Source: Lumbricus terrestris
Lineage: Eukaryota; Annelida; Clitellata; Crassiclitellata; Lumbricidae
Assembly: GCA_949752735.1 (NCBI GenBank)
Contig: OX457037.1
Coordinates: 33,544,956-33,608,955, forward strand
DNA: 64,000 nucleotides
Direction: 5' to 3'
Shown here: piece by piece, positions 11,287 through 21,600 of the stretch
Layout: each line of letters opens with the position of its first letter
Position numbering within the stretch: position 1 is the first letter of the stretch
Translations under genes and position numbers: made by a program
Notes under the pieces: generated by a model
Databases searched by the model: none
Told to the model about the DNA's origin: nothing
Seen by the model: only the letters and a program-made list of their open reading frames with translations

Positions 11287-12347
11287 TGTAGCGTATTAAA
11301 TCGCTATTATCTATCAATCTAACTTGTCTAGTATTAAGTGTTAATTGTAGGTAGAAGTTAAGTCAGACAATGTAGTGGCGTTGATTTAATTAGTTAATAA
11401 TTGGCGTTATTAGAAGAATTAATATTTAGTAATACGATCAGCAAACGAAACCACAGAAGCGCTAAAGAAGTGCAGCGAGACTGGTAGGCGTTGGTCGCTA
11501 TTGGAGATTATAGCAACAAAAACAACGTAACGACGCGTAAGCCAATTAAAACGCAGTCTAACTGATTAAACACACGTCATCGACAGAAACGGTTGAAAGA
11601 TCGATTTCTGCAGTTGGAGCTAATGGCGAAGGGTCATTTTGTTGCGGCAAATGAACTCTTAAGTGAAATTAGCGGCAGAATGATTGGTATGTGGCACCTT
11701 CGACGTTGAGAAGAAGGGTGGCCAACGGACGTTCAGTTTTCGAGATAGTTTTTGCGATCGAGGTAAATTCTAGAACTTGGAGAACTATCGTCATTCGTGG
11801 GTGAAGAGTTAGCTCGAGGATTTTGAATTCTACGAACATTGGAGAGAGTCGCTGGAGATAATCACACGGTTGATTCAAACATTTATGATCACACGGTTGA
11901 TCTGGACGTTAATGTGCACGCTGGAATTGTGACACATTTCATCCATTCGAGTAAGAATACTGGCATTTGTGAATACAAAATATACTCCTTGGAATTTCGT
12001 TGTTCGGCCTGGACTACGAAATATCTTCGGTATATATTATTCAACTGCATATTCGAGACACTTGGTTGTCGAAATACAAGGATCGGAACTACGACGATTT
12101 ACAGAATTGGCGGACGATGAACTAGAAAGAATTCTACACTCAAGTGAAGCTAAGAAACATAATAAATCTAGTAATCAATCAACGCCAATAGGTAAATAGG
12201 AGACACTGCATAATTGTATTGTTTCTTTAATAGTAATCAATATATTTTACATTTAAAAGAATTGGTTTCTCTTTGAACTGGCTATTTAAATGCAGTACAT
12301 GTTTGATACCTGCTAAAATGAGCATATGCTAATAATAGGTGGCTACA
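11287..12347 (+). repeat. 3' LTR of Gmr1-like element
   Basis: Second copy of the 1061-bp LTR, preceded by the polypurine tract at 11273-11282 and followed by the target duplication ATTAG (12348-12352). AATAAA at 12161-12166 is the likely poly(A) signal of the genomic transcript. Confidence 0.95.
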
Positions 12348-12534
12348 ATTAGGCATGATGTGTTTTATTTTAAACTGGACTGCCTTTTAAATTCTACGAA
12401 TTATATAATATCTATTACCATGTCTTTACACCAAAATGCAGATAGCAATTGGAAAAATAAAAAATATTCTGATCTTATGTGATTAAATACTTGCTTTAAT
12501 TCAGCCTTCATTCCAAATGTTTTAAATAACACAA

Positions 12535-12657
12535 AACTATGCTTCTCTGTAATTCTATGCTGCATAGTACCACATACAAAACTATGCTTCTCTATTCTAT
12601 GCTACATAGTACCATATACAAAAGCATGCTTCTCTATTCTATGCTGCATATTACCAG
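12535..12657. repeat. Three tandem units of about 41 bp
   Basis: Units share ATGCTTCTCT, TTCTATGCT(G/A)CATA and TACCA, with slight differences. This creates a repetitive short ORF that I do not annotate. Confidence 0.85.
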
Positions 12658-14493
12658 ACAATCAATTGGCGCATGGCTCTGCATACAGATTGCAAGAAGA
12701 GTTCTATTACATGTATCTAATACCCTCAGTCAAAATTAGTCTACCGGTACTCAAACAACATCTTCAAAATAAAGTAAACTTTTGAATGCATTCAATTGAT
12801 GTATATAAAGCCATGTGGTTAGTGGTTACACAACACAGTTAAACGAAATTCACACAACAAAATCAAGCTGCAGCTGTATCGAAACTAGAAATTCAGATCA
12901 ATGAGACAGAAGCAGCAAATGACAAAACAACCAAATAGTTAAGTCTTCAGTTGAGACTTGAAGCGGCAAAAGAGCCTCAGTAAAATGAAGAGATACGGGG
13001 AGTGAGTGCCAAAATTTAAAGCTCAACAAAAAAGGATTGAGCTCTTCGAGTAGTGATAAGACCAAGAACAAAGAACGGCCTTCATTATTGTGCATGACCA
13101 AAATCATTGTTTTTCAGCAAATGGCAAATTTTGACCATACATGGATGGCCAGATATACACGTAAATCTATCACTCTGAACTTGATACAAGGTTCCTTCAA
13201 GATACTCAGAAATACCTGACGACCCTAGCACTATAGAGTGCAAAACAGGTACATAAGCAGAGAAGAAAACTGCGTACCAAATCAGCATGTTTCAAAAGAG
13301 CCCAACTTCTGTCAGGTCAATCAACTACATATATCAAACAAACAGCCTGCTGCTTTATGGAGAGGTCATGCTGACGCTGTCACTACAGTTTCTGTTGGCT
13401 CAATCATTCTTCACTATTAACCAAAATATGTCAGCAAAACTGTTTGCACATATTTTTCAAAACACTTCAACGAAACAACCGATGCTATCTTCCTGCAACA
13501 TCTTGAATGCAAATGCATTAATTCTAGACTACGTACGCAGCGACGTATGACATTGTGCATGACCTGTGTTTATAAATCTTTAACGGAATTGCATAGTCAA
13601 AATAAAATGAAGATGATGGTGATGTTTTATGCATTGTTTACAATTTAATATCTTCAAGCAATGTAAAAAGTAACTAAGGAAAAGTTCCTGAATTTGCATC
13701 ATTTCTTTTATGTTTGCACAACTTTTCTACGACTTAAGTAGAATTATGCATACCAATTACCAAAAACAATCAAATATTAAATGATGAATTTATTGCATAT
13801 GACCATCACATAATGATACCACAACAAGTCTTTGCCTATACTGCCTTAGTAGGAACACGAAGTCTTCAAAATCCCTGCATACTTATACTTGTAGACTTGA
13901 CAACTGGTAGACTCCAGTAACCCCGACAGTTTGGTCAGAAACATCGAACTTAGTATCAAGCGAAAATGTTTGACCATTTTAAACTAACAAAGCATAGAAA
14001 TTACCTACTCTGTTGACTGTTTATATTTTTAAATAGAAGGTAGTTTTCCATTTTATCTTTTGAATCGTTAAACTTTTGTATCGTAGAACATCATGAAAAC
14101 ACTTCAACAATACAAGTGTTTAATTTGACTCACTCTCAAACCACTGATCCTATCAGGACCCATTTAGTTTGGTTCATAGGGCAGTGACTCCACAAATGAA
14201 CTCTAGCCCCTCGAAAGAGACACTTATGAAACTAAACACTTGACCATGCCGACAAAAGATAAACCACCTCCGATTCAAATCTGCACGGTGTTTGCATGTC
14301 TTCACCAAATAAATGCTTTGCCAATTGAAGGGCTCACCTTGATGTCAGAAACAATCTGCTGGAATAGAATTCCAAGTTCGTTCGAATCCTTCTCCATCTT
14401 TCTCTTTGACCTGTCGATTAAATCAAATGAAACATCCTGATTAATACAAATGCAGGTTTAAAACTGAATTTAAAATGTGACTTAGTTGTCATG

Positions 14494-14705
14494 TGGGGCG
14501 TGTTGGTGTAGTGGGTATGTTCATTGCCTTGCAGCCGGGGGAGTTGCAGGTTCGAATCCACCCCAAGTCGCCTCCTAGAGACCCTGGGCAAGTCCTTCAC
14601 TGGCAATTGCTCATAAATTTATGCGATCCAATTCAGTGTCCGCACTGTAGTCAGAAGCGCTTATGAGTAATAATCTTGAAGGGGCACTATAACAAGCGCA
14701 CAAGC
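14494..14705 (+). repeat. tRNA-derived SINE copy
   Basis: It contains an A-box-like TGGTGTAGTGGGTA, a B-box GGTTCGAATCC, GGGCAAGTCCTTCACTGGCA, and the shared 3' end GAAGGGGCACTATAACAAGC. Confidence 0.8.
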
Positions 14706-15324
14706 CCCACACATATACACACGGTTGAAGCTTTGTGTTCATGTGCAAAAAACAAACACTTAGAACTAAGGAAAACCAGGGTTAAAACTGTGACTCTACG
14801 GTCATCGATGGCGTCCAGGCACTCATTTTAAAATCTGAACACCGCCCTCCTACTTTTTAGACCAGCACAGCCTGGGAAGGTAAGGGGCATCCAGGCACTT
14901 CTTTTTCCACACTTTAAACACTAAGGAAAATAAAACCCTTCCTGAGTTTAGAGATCATCGTGTGTTATTAATTTACTTTAAGATGAGAGCAACTAATAAT
15001 TTTCTCTGTACATAAAAGCACAGAGTAAATTGTCACCTTCCTTACAAGTCCCTATAGATACTCGGTTTTGTTGCTATGAAGTCAAGGATCATTTGGTTGC
15101 ATGCAAACATCAACTCAAAACTAAAATCTAGCAAGAGTGTACAGCATGACTTCGAGAAAAACTCATCAAGAGCGTCCCTGATGGTTCATGTTCCATCGGG
15201 TTTAAGAACTTGAAAGTGTTCACTTTAATGTACTGCATGAATGTCTGTCTGTGTACAATGAATTTCTTGTGGGCTGAATACTTAGCAAATGTGCGTCATT
15301 GCTCTGCTCTAGATATTGGAACAT

Positions 15325-15535
15325 ATTAAAACATTTATGAAGCACCTTTCCCTATGAAACATTCAGAGTGCTCCCAATGCATAAGGTCATGAGACAAGAA
15401 ATAGGTTTTGAGAAAATAAAAATGAGGAAAAAAAGGGGAATTTAATACCAGCTACAATTTGAGATCGAGTGAATGGCCAGGATGGGACATCATATTCCAA
15501 AGAGAAGGATCAATTGAAAGTATGCTAGCGCTGCT
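15325..15535. repeat. Dispersed repeat (GCGCTCCC family)
   Basis: It shares ATTCAGAGTGCTCCCAATGC, ATAGGTTTTGAGAAAA and TTTGAGATCGAGTGAATGG with the copies near 17.6, 23.9, 28.5 and 58.3 kb. Confidence 0.6.
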
Positions 15536-15784
15536 TCTACACAACTTCACCAACTCCTACCTCCTCTCCGACCCCCCTCCTCTCACCAACTAAGACCTAG
15601 AGCACACAACTATACTCTCCCACTAAAGGACAAGTCTCAATTTATACCATACCACGATCATTATATAAAAATATCTACTACCTTACTTAAAGACTAACTA
15701 ATTGAACTTTTAACTTTAATTATTCATTATCTCTTATGTTAACATTTCTGCGTTATTGTCAGATTGTCTTTTCTCATTAAAACG

Positions 15785-15786
15785 TG

Positions 15787-15834
<48 letters not shown>

Positions 15835-15878
15835 ATATATATTGCTACTATATATATTGCTACTATATATATTGCTAC
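15785..15878. repeat. (TA)n followed by TATATATTGCTAC tandem repeats
   Basis: A TA dinucleotide run passes into four copies of a 17-bp unit ending in TTGCTAC, directly against the MITE at 15879. Confidence 0.9.
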
Positions 15879-16071
15879 CAGGGCTGTTTTAAGGAATTTT
15901 TAGAACTGCACAAACCATTCTTTTCTTTCCCATCCTCCATGGTAAATTACTTCCAATCGGAGGACAACGACCTTTTTTGCTAGTTTTAACTGTACAGAAG
16001 TGCTTCTACAACTGCACAAACCCGTTTATAACTGCACATTTTGTGTACAACTGCACGTTTAAAAAGTCCTG
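15879..16071. mobile_element. 193-bp MITE of the CAGGG-TTTTAAGG hAT-like family
   Basis: It begins CAGGGCTGTTTTAAGG, ends GTTTAAAAAGTCCTG, and is flanked by the 8-bp duplication ATTGCTAC (15871-15878, 16072-16079). Internal ACTGCACAA words match the 5.7-kb element at 35793-41516. It sits at the edge of a TATATATTGCTAC tandem repeat, so one flank could also reflect that repeat. Confidence 0.75.
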
Positions 16072-16857
16072 ATTGCTACACCGAGTGACCTGGAATGTTT
16101 AGTTTTAGGCTTGGGAACACAATTACCAGACGTCTGACATATCAGACATCTGCTAGTTATAGGTCAACTTCAAATAGACAGCTAACAGTTGCATATGCTA
16201 TAACTCCGTTTTGAACTACCCGTAAGCACATCTTACAACGATAAAGTCATATACCAAAATGAAAACATCTAATTAACCAACATCTATTTAAATCTTGCGG
16301 TAAATTAGTTCTAGAAACTAGATATATTAGCACTTACTGTAAGGCGATTTCAATACTAGACAAGTACTATATCACCGGTAATGCTGATAGCATTAAGCGG
16401 CTTTGTCGAGTGCAGTGTCAACATGAATATCCATCCGACTTGTATAAAAGTTTTTAAATGTTCAAAGTAAACTTCCAAACAAAAGACAAATCGCAGGAAT
16501 TGAATATTATCTGTTAAGAAATACGAACAGCACGAACAGCATAATACCCAGCGAAATAAGTGGTTTTACTTCTATTTTCCCACTAAGTCGCTTTCGCTAA
16601 ATAATCACCTACACTCAGTTCACAATACCTTCGCAACACGCATTTATTGTGGCCACAACCAACAGCGTCGCACGCACCTGCTAGCAATGACTACAGATGG
16701 TAGTGTAGATTTCCACACTCGATGACGAAAATGAACGGATGACTCTGGGCGTCATAAAGCGACTGATTGTTGCAATGTAATATGATGTAAATCTCCGAAA
16801 TTTTCAACGTAAGGCGAAATTACGAGAAAGTCTATATCCGGCCCTATATCTACGAGG

Positions 16858-17045
16858 CACAGTGCCCGATTGGTCAGAGTGGCTGGTAACGTAAAGAATG
16901 TGGTTTCGATGGTCGGCCCAGGGCGCTACTGTGTCTGTGCAGGGAACTTAAGCAAGTTCTTCAATTGTAGCTGTGCAGTCGATTTGTGTGTGCACTTCTG
17001 AACTTCGTAAGAAGGGCGATATAAAATTTCAGTTGCATTGTATTT
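16858..17045 (+). repeat. Divergent SINE-like copy
   Basis: It opens GTGCCCGATTGGTCAGAGTGG and has a degenerate B-box (TGGTTTCGATGG). AGCAAGTTCTTCAATTGTAG and GGGCGATATAAAA match the 3' half of the SINE family only loosely. Confidence 0.45.
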
Positions 17046-17604
17046 ATCTAACTAATTTTTCGCGCAACCATGAGTAGCATTTAAAGTCTTTGGTGGTATC
17101 ATCGAGCTCTAATATAAATATCGATGGTGGCATGTGTATGTTGATTAGGGGATTTTAGGCCTACTACTCGCGCTTCAATGACTCTAATTTTGTTTTGTTT
17201 GAAACGAGTTTGAAGTTAGCTAGGCATTAAATTGCATATTGTTGGTAATTTCAGCAGGTTATTACTTGTTAACGTTGTATGACACTTTCGTAACTATTAC
17301 TATAGACTATAGAGCACACTCGGCGACAATGGCAGGCGGATACGTTGGTGGAACTCTGCGAGGATGATTGCGTTATTATTATTTTGTATTTCTCTGCACT
17401 AGTCCTTCAGCTATAGATTCTAGGCTGACTACATTATTTTAGACAAGCGAGAGGAAGAAACACCATCTCAGATCAATCAATCATTTATTTTGTGTAAACA
17501 ACAAATCATTTTACAGTTTGTAAATTGCAAATCACATTGTCAATGGGGAAGGCCACAAGGACAGGCCTTGAAGCATATATAGTTATAGCGATTTGTTTTG
17601 TATT

Positions 17605-18480
17605 GTATTCAAACATTATTAAAGCGCCTTTAATATGATGAACTGTTCAGAGGCGCTCCCAGTGCGCAAGGCCACAAGAGAGGAGATAGGTTTTGAGAAA
17701 AAGCAAAGGAGGAGGATCTAGAGTTTGAGATCGAGTAGATGGGGACAGCGAAAGAGAGGGACCAACTCATATTGGCCTTAGCCATAGCTGAACATTCTAA
17801 TATGAGTTACTAGAAGACCAAATCTGTTTGAAGAGTGAAGTGGACGATTTTAGGAAGCTGAAAAAGGCCAGAGTATTACATCGGCTAGATATTTCAGGGC
17901 AAGAACTTGTTTTGTTTTGGAGACCAAGACGAGAATTTTTAATGGAATGCGTGCGTTTAGAGTAAACCCATGCAGTTGTTCAAACGTGAAGGTAGAACTA
18001 TGAGAGTAGCATGGTGGGTGTGCTATTAATCTGACGACAGCATTTAGGACCGATTGTAAAAGTGAAAAACGAACCTTGGGCAGACCAATGTGAAGGGAAT
18101 TTCAGCAATGAACGCAGTCCTCCCTAGCATATGAAAGCATGAACCAGGGCGGTAAAAACAGTTCAGGAAACAGAATGCTGAACAGCCCTGAGACGCCTTA
18201 AATGAAAACATGAAGAATGTTTACTGTTTGAGATGTGGTCTTTTAAAAGAAAGGGAACTATATAGGGTAATACCAGGATCACATAAAGATGAGGGAAGGG
18301 AGTAGTGGGGAAATATATATCTGAGAGGAGAATAAAATCATTCTTAAGAGCCTGTTGCAAGATGCCATACCAAATTAACTGGGTTTTTGAGCCAAAGAGA
18401 GAGAGAGGGTTTGATTTCATCCAGGAAAAATTTGAGATGGAGTGAATATGGTCAACTGAGAGTAATTAGGGCCTAAGGAG
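17605..18480. repeat. Dispersed repeat, long copy
   Basis: It opens AAGCGCCTTTAATATGATG and AGAGGCGCTCCCAGTGCGCA, followed by ATAGGTTTTGAGAAAA and GTTTGAGATCGAGTAGATGG. The 3' part (AGTCCTCCCTAGCATATG) matches AGCAGTCCTTGCATGCAG of the copy at 23870. It may be a piece of a longer retroelement. Confidence 0.55.
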
Positions 18481-18698
18481 ACCCATGTATGAATGCTTTG
18501 TGCATCATTGGCAATATATGACTCAATATGTGACTCAATATATGACTCAATATGTGACTTGCAGATATTGACTCAGTGTATAATTGGAAGTATATAATGC
18601 TATGGTTTGAAAAGCAGTGCAGTTGTACTTACTTCTTCAGACAAATGCGTACATTTTTGTATGTTTGAGTGCATTTGGTTTTTAATTAACTGTTTTAG

Positions 18699-21600
18699 AT
18701 GATGACACATGCAGAAGCCAATCCGGACAGTTTTCTGTACCAGAATGTTGACGTACTAAATGTACCCAACTTGCCTTCTGCCAGTCGACCAAATTCTGCC
18801 ATTTATGGTAGCCCATCAATAGAGCAGATAGCGGTTGAATTGGTAGAGGAGCTCCAGATGGCAATTCATTCTGGCAATGTACAGATTGCCATGGAGTTGG
18901 CAAAGTCGCTTGCCAGCATGCGACTGTCATTCCGTGCAAGTCGAGAAAAGAACTCTGAGATTAGGACAACAGACCAGGAGATAAGGTATGGTAACATTCC
19001 TGTTGTACTTCTGTTAATGTGGAATACTGGAGAAAGCTTAAGGCAGTGTGGGGCGGCAGATAAGGTAAAGTATGTTGTGGGGTGCGATGGTGTACTGGTG
19101 GGTTAGATGCCTTGGAGCTGGAGGGTTCCAGGTTCGAATCCACCTCAAGCCGCCGCATAAGGACCTTGAGCAAGTCCTTCACTCGCAATTGCACGTGCGC
19201 TTCGGTGTAAAACTCTGATGCATTGTCCGTGCTGTAGGAGGGTCTCTGAGTAGAGAACGTGAAGGGGTGTTATAGCAAATGTGAGAAATAAATACATGAA
19301 ATAAATGTAGACATTTTTTATTATATTCCTAAATTAGTAATATGCAATATCATAAGTTTAGGAACTCTGTGATTAAGGCATGCGAACAGGAGATAAGGTA
19401 TGGTAACATTCCGGTCACTCTCCTATCAGTGAGTTTGTGTAATACTAATACCGGTGCATTAGTTGTTGCCTCTCTTCATTTGTTCAGTTTTGAAAGACCC
19501 TGAAAATGAGGATTCATAAGTAGTATGCAAAGAGCATACAGCAAAAGACAAAAAAAGTATTAACAGTGGTTGTTACAGCAGCTATTTGGCTTTTATCCAT
19601 ATTTAGCAGCTTTGTCAAAGTTACTTGCGCACTCTATGCTAGGTGTTATTGGCGGTAAGAGTGCTTTTGTTTAAATTTGGCATGCAGAAAATCTCCAAGT
19701 GTCTGCTGAGAAGAGAAATTCTGCGCCCTATGCAGAGTAGTCACAGCTCCCCTAAATTTTTGAGACTTTATGAGAAAATAATTGTTTTGAATAAAATTGA
19801 AATAATAACGGTGCCGAAACGACCTGCAATTTTATATTTATATATGCAATATATAGTTTTATTTTGCTGCTATAATTTGAAGTTTAAACTGATTGTAGTT
19901 AACTATCTGTAGATTAATATTTAAAAAGACATAAATATAACTACGTTGCCCAGGCCTCTAAGAGTCATCTGGCCCAGGGCATTTGCTCCCCACCCAATTC
20001 TCGATGGCCCTGGCAACAGTCATACACCAAGTTTGATGGCTTGAGACTTTGGACCATTCAGTGCCATTATTATCAAGGTGGAAAATAATTATGTGCTGCT
20101 GGCTTTAAAGTAATGAAGAATTTTGCTTATGACTGAAGAAATGTCTTTTTTCACAGCGTCAGAATACACATTTGTAACAAGGACTTGGCGTCAACTGAAA
20201 ACCACATCATGATGAAACTTAGACCAACGATGACTGTTGAAACGCTGAAATTAGTGGTGAGTCTTTTGGACATATTCTGTAAGTCTTACATTTTTTAGTT
20301 AGTGTATGACCAGCATCAGTATAGTTAGTGGCTGGTGTTAAGATCTGTAGCAACTCTGTAAATCTGTGTCAATCTTCAAATTTTGTGGTAAGTGAAATCT
20401 TTGCCCCGCTTTGAAGCCTGTGCAAGCCTTAAACACTTCAAATAGTTTTAAATCTTGATCCAGTCGAGCAAGATTTTGGATTTACAGCAATCGTCTTGTG
20501 TCTTCATTAAATTCCTTAAAAGAAGCCCTGAATTTTAAACTATTTACTTTACATCACATCAATAACAATAAGAAATTTATGCTACATACCTTTACCTTGT
20601 GAATCTGTTGGTGTGATTAAGTAATGTTTCTGCTCAATTGCTTATGTTGTTCAGTTAAAAAATTGTTTATCATTTTCTGCCTCAGACTGACTCCGGTGCA
20701 CCATCAATTTGTATGCTGTTCATCGAACACAACCATGGTAGTAATAGTCATTACAGCACATTGAGACAATGAGTGAAAGTCTAAATAAGAGAACTTTAAT
20801 TGATTCATGTAGTTTTAAATAATATTATGATGGCTGTAGATGTATCAGAAGCATGGCTATCTGCCCGAACTTCAGAAGTGGATCGCTGGAAGGCGATTGT
20901 CTCACGATGGAGAGACATTGGCAGAGTACGGAGTCAACTTCAGTGGAGCTGTTATGTTCCTTTACTTAATCACACCAACAGATTCACGAGTTCAAGGTAT
21001 ACATCATTTCGTATTGTTTATTGATATGATGTAAAGTAAAGTGTTGAAAATTCAGCGCTTCTTTTAAGGAATTTATAAAACATCACAACCTAGTCTATCC
21101 CTAGTATACTATCCTCCATGGTAAATTTATCGAAATCGGTTGAAAAATGAAGATTTAAAACAAATTTTGACTACCAGAGAAGCTTTTACAACAAATTAAT
21201 TTAGAGCGGTCCTAAAGTTTTGTGTAGAACTGCAAACTAAAGAAAAGCCCTGGTTGAAATAGCATTTTGGCCTATATTCGGATTTTAGAGTTATTTCAAA
21301 GCATTTTTGCTGCACATTTAAATTAAAGACAGTGTAATTAGATGTTGGCTTTCTTTGTAGGTCTTCGAATACATGATGCTGTGAGTGGACCAGCTTCAGT
21401 TCTCGATGCAGCAGTTCTGCAGTCACCTCAACAGCACGAACTGACTGTGACTTCAATGTCCGTTGTTCCTTCATTTACCACCATGACGCCATCTTCATTT
21501 ACTCCGCCTATTTCGATTCTGCCTCAGACGAGAGTCATCCAGCCACAAACCATTCAGGCTGTTCCTTTGTTATCATCAAGCCCTGAAAAGGTAAACTGAT

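Larger units (their letters stand above)
4912..12347 (+). mobile_element. Full-length Gmr1-like Ty3/gypsy LTR retrotransposon
   Basis: A complete element: 1061-bp LTRs (4912-5972 and 11287-12347), leader, a single gag-pol ORF (6315-11123), a polypurine tract (GAAGGAGGGG, 11273-11282) just before the 3' LTR, and a 5-bp target duplication ATTAG on both sides (4907-4911, 12348-12352). The LTRs start TGTAG and end CTACA. The ORFs crossing both LTRs translate identically, so the two LTRs look the same and the insertion is probably very recent. Pol order is protease, integrase, reverse transcriptase, RNase H, which defines the Gmr1-like group and is unlike most Ty3/gypsy elements. It lies outside any recognised gene. 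Confidence 0.95.
12353..18698. other. Gene-free stretch upstream of the SHARPIN-like gene
   Basis: Repeats account for much of it (tandem array at 12.5 kb, SINEs at 14.5 and 16.9 kb, MITE at 15.9 kb, dispersed repeats at 15.3 and 17.6 kb). The promoter and 5' exon of the SHARPIN-like gene should lie in its right part. A short ATG-led segment at about 17330 followed by a GT is one candidate, too weak to annotate. Confidence 0.5.

Noticed and set aside
13238..13420. A WD40-like string (LWRGHADAVTTVSV) and nearby coiled-coil-like fragments at 12.8-13.6 kb
   Set aside because: The similarity is short, the frames are broken and no repeat continues. It could be an old pseudogene, but I cannot support it.
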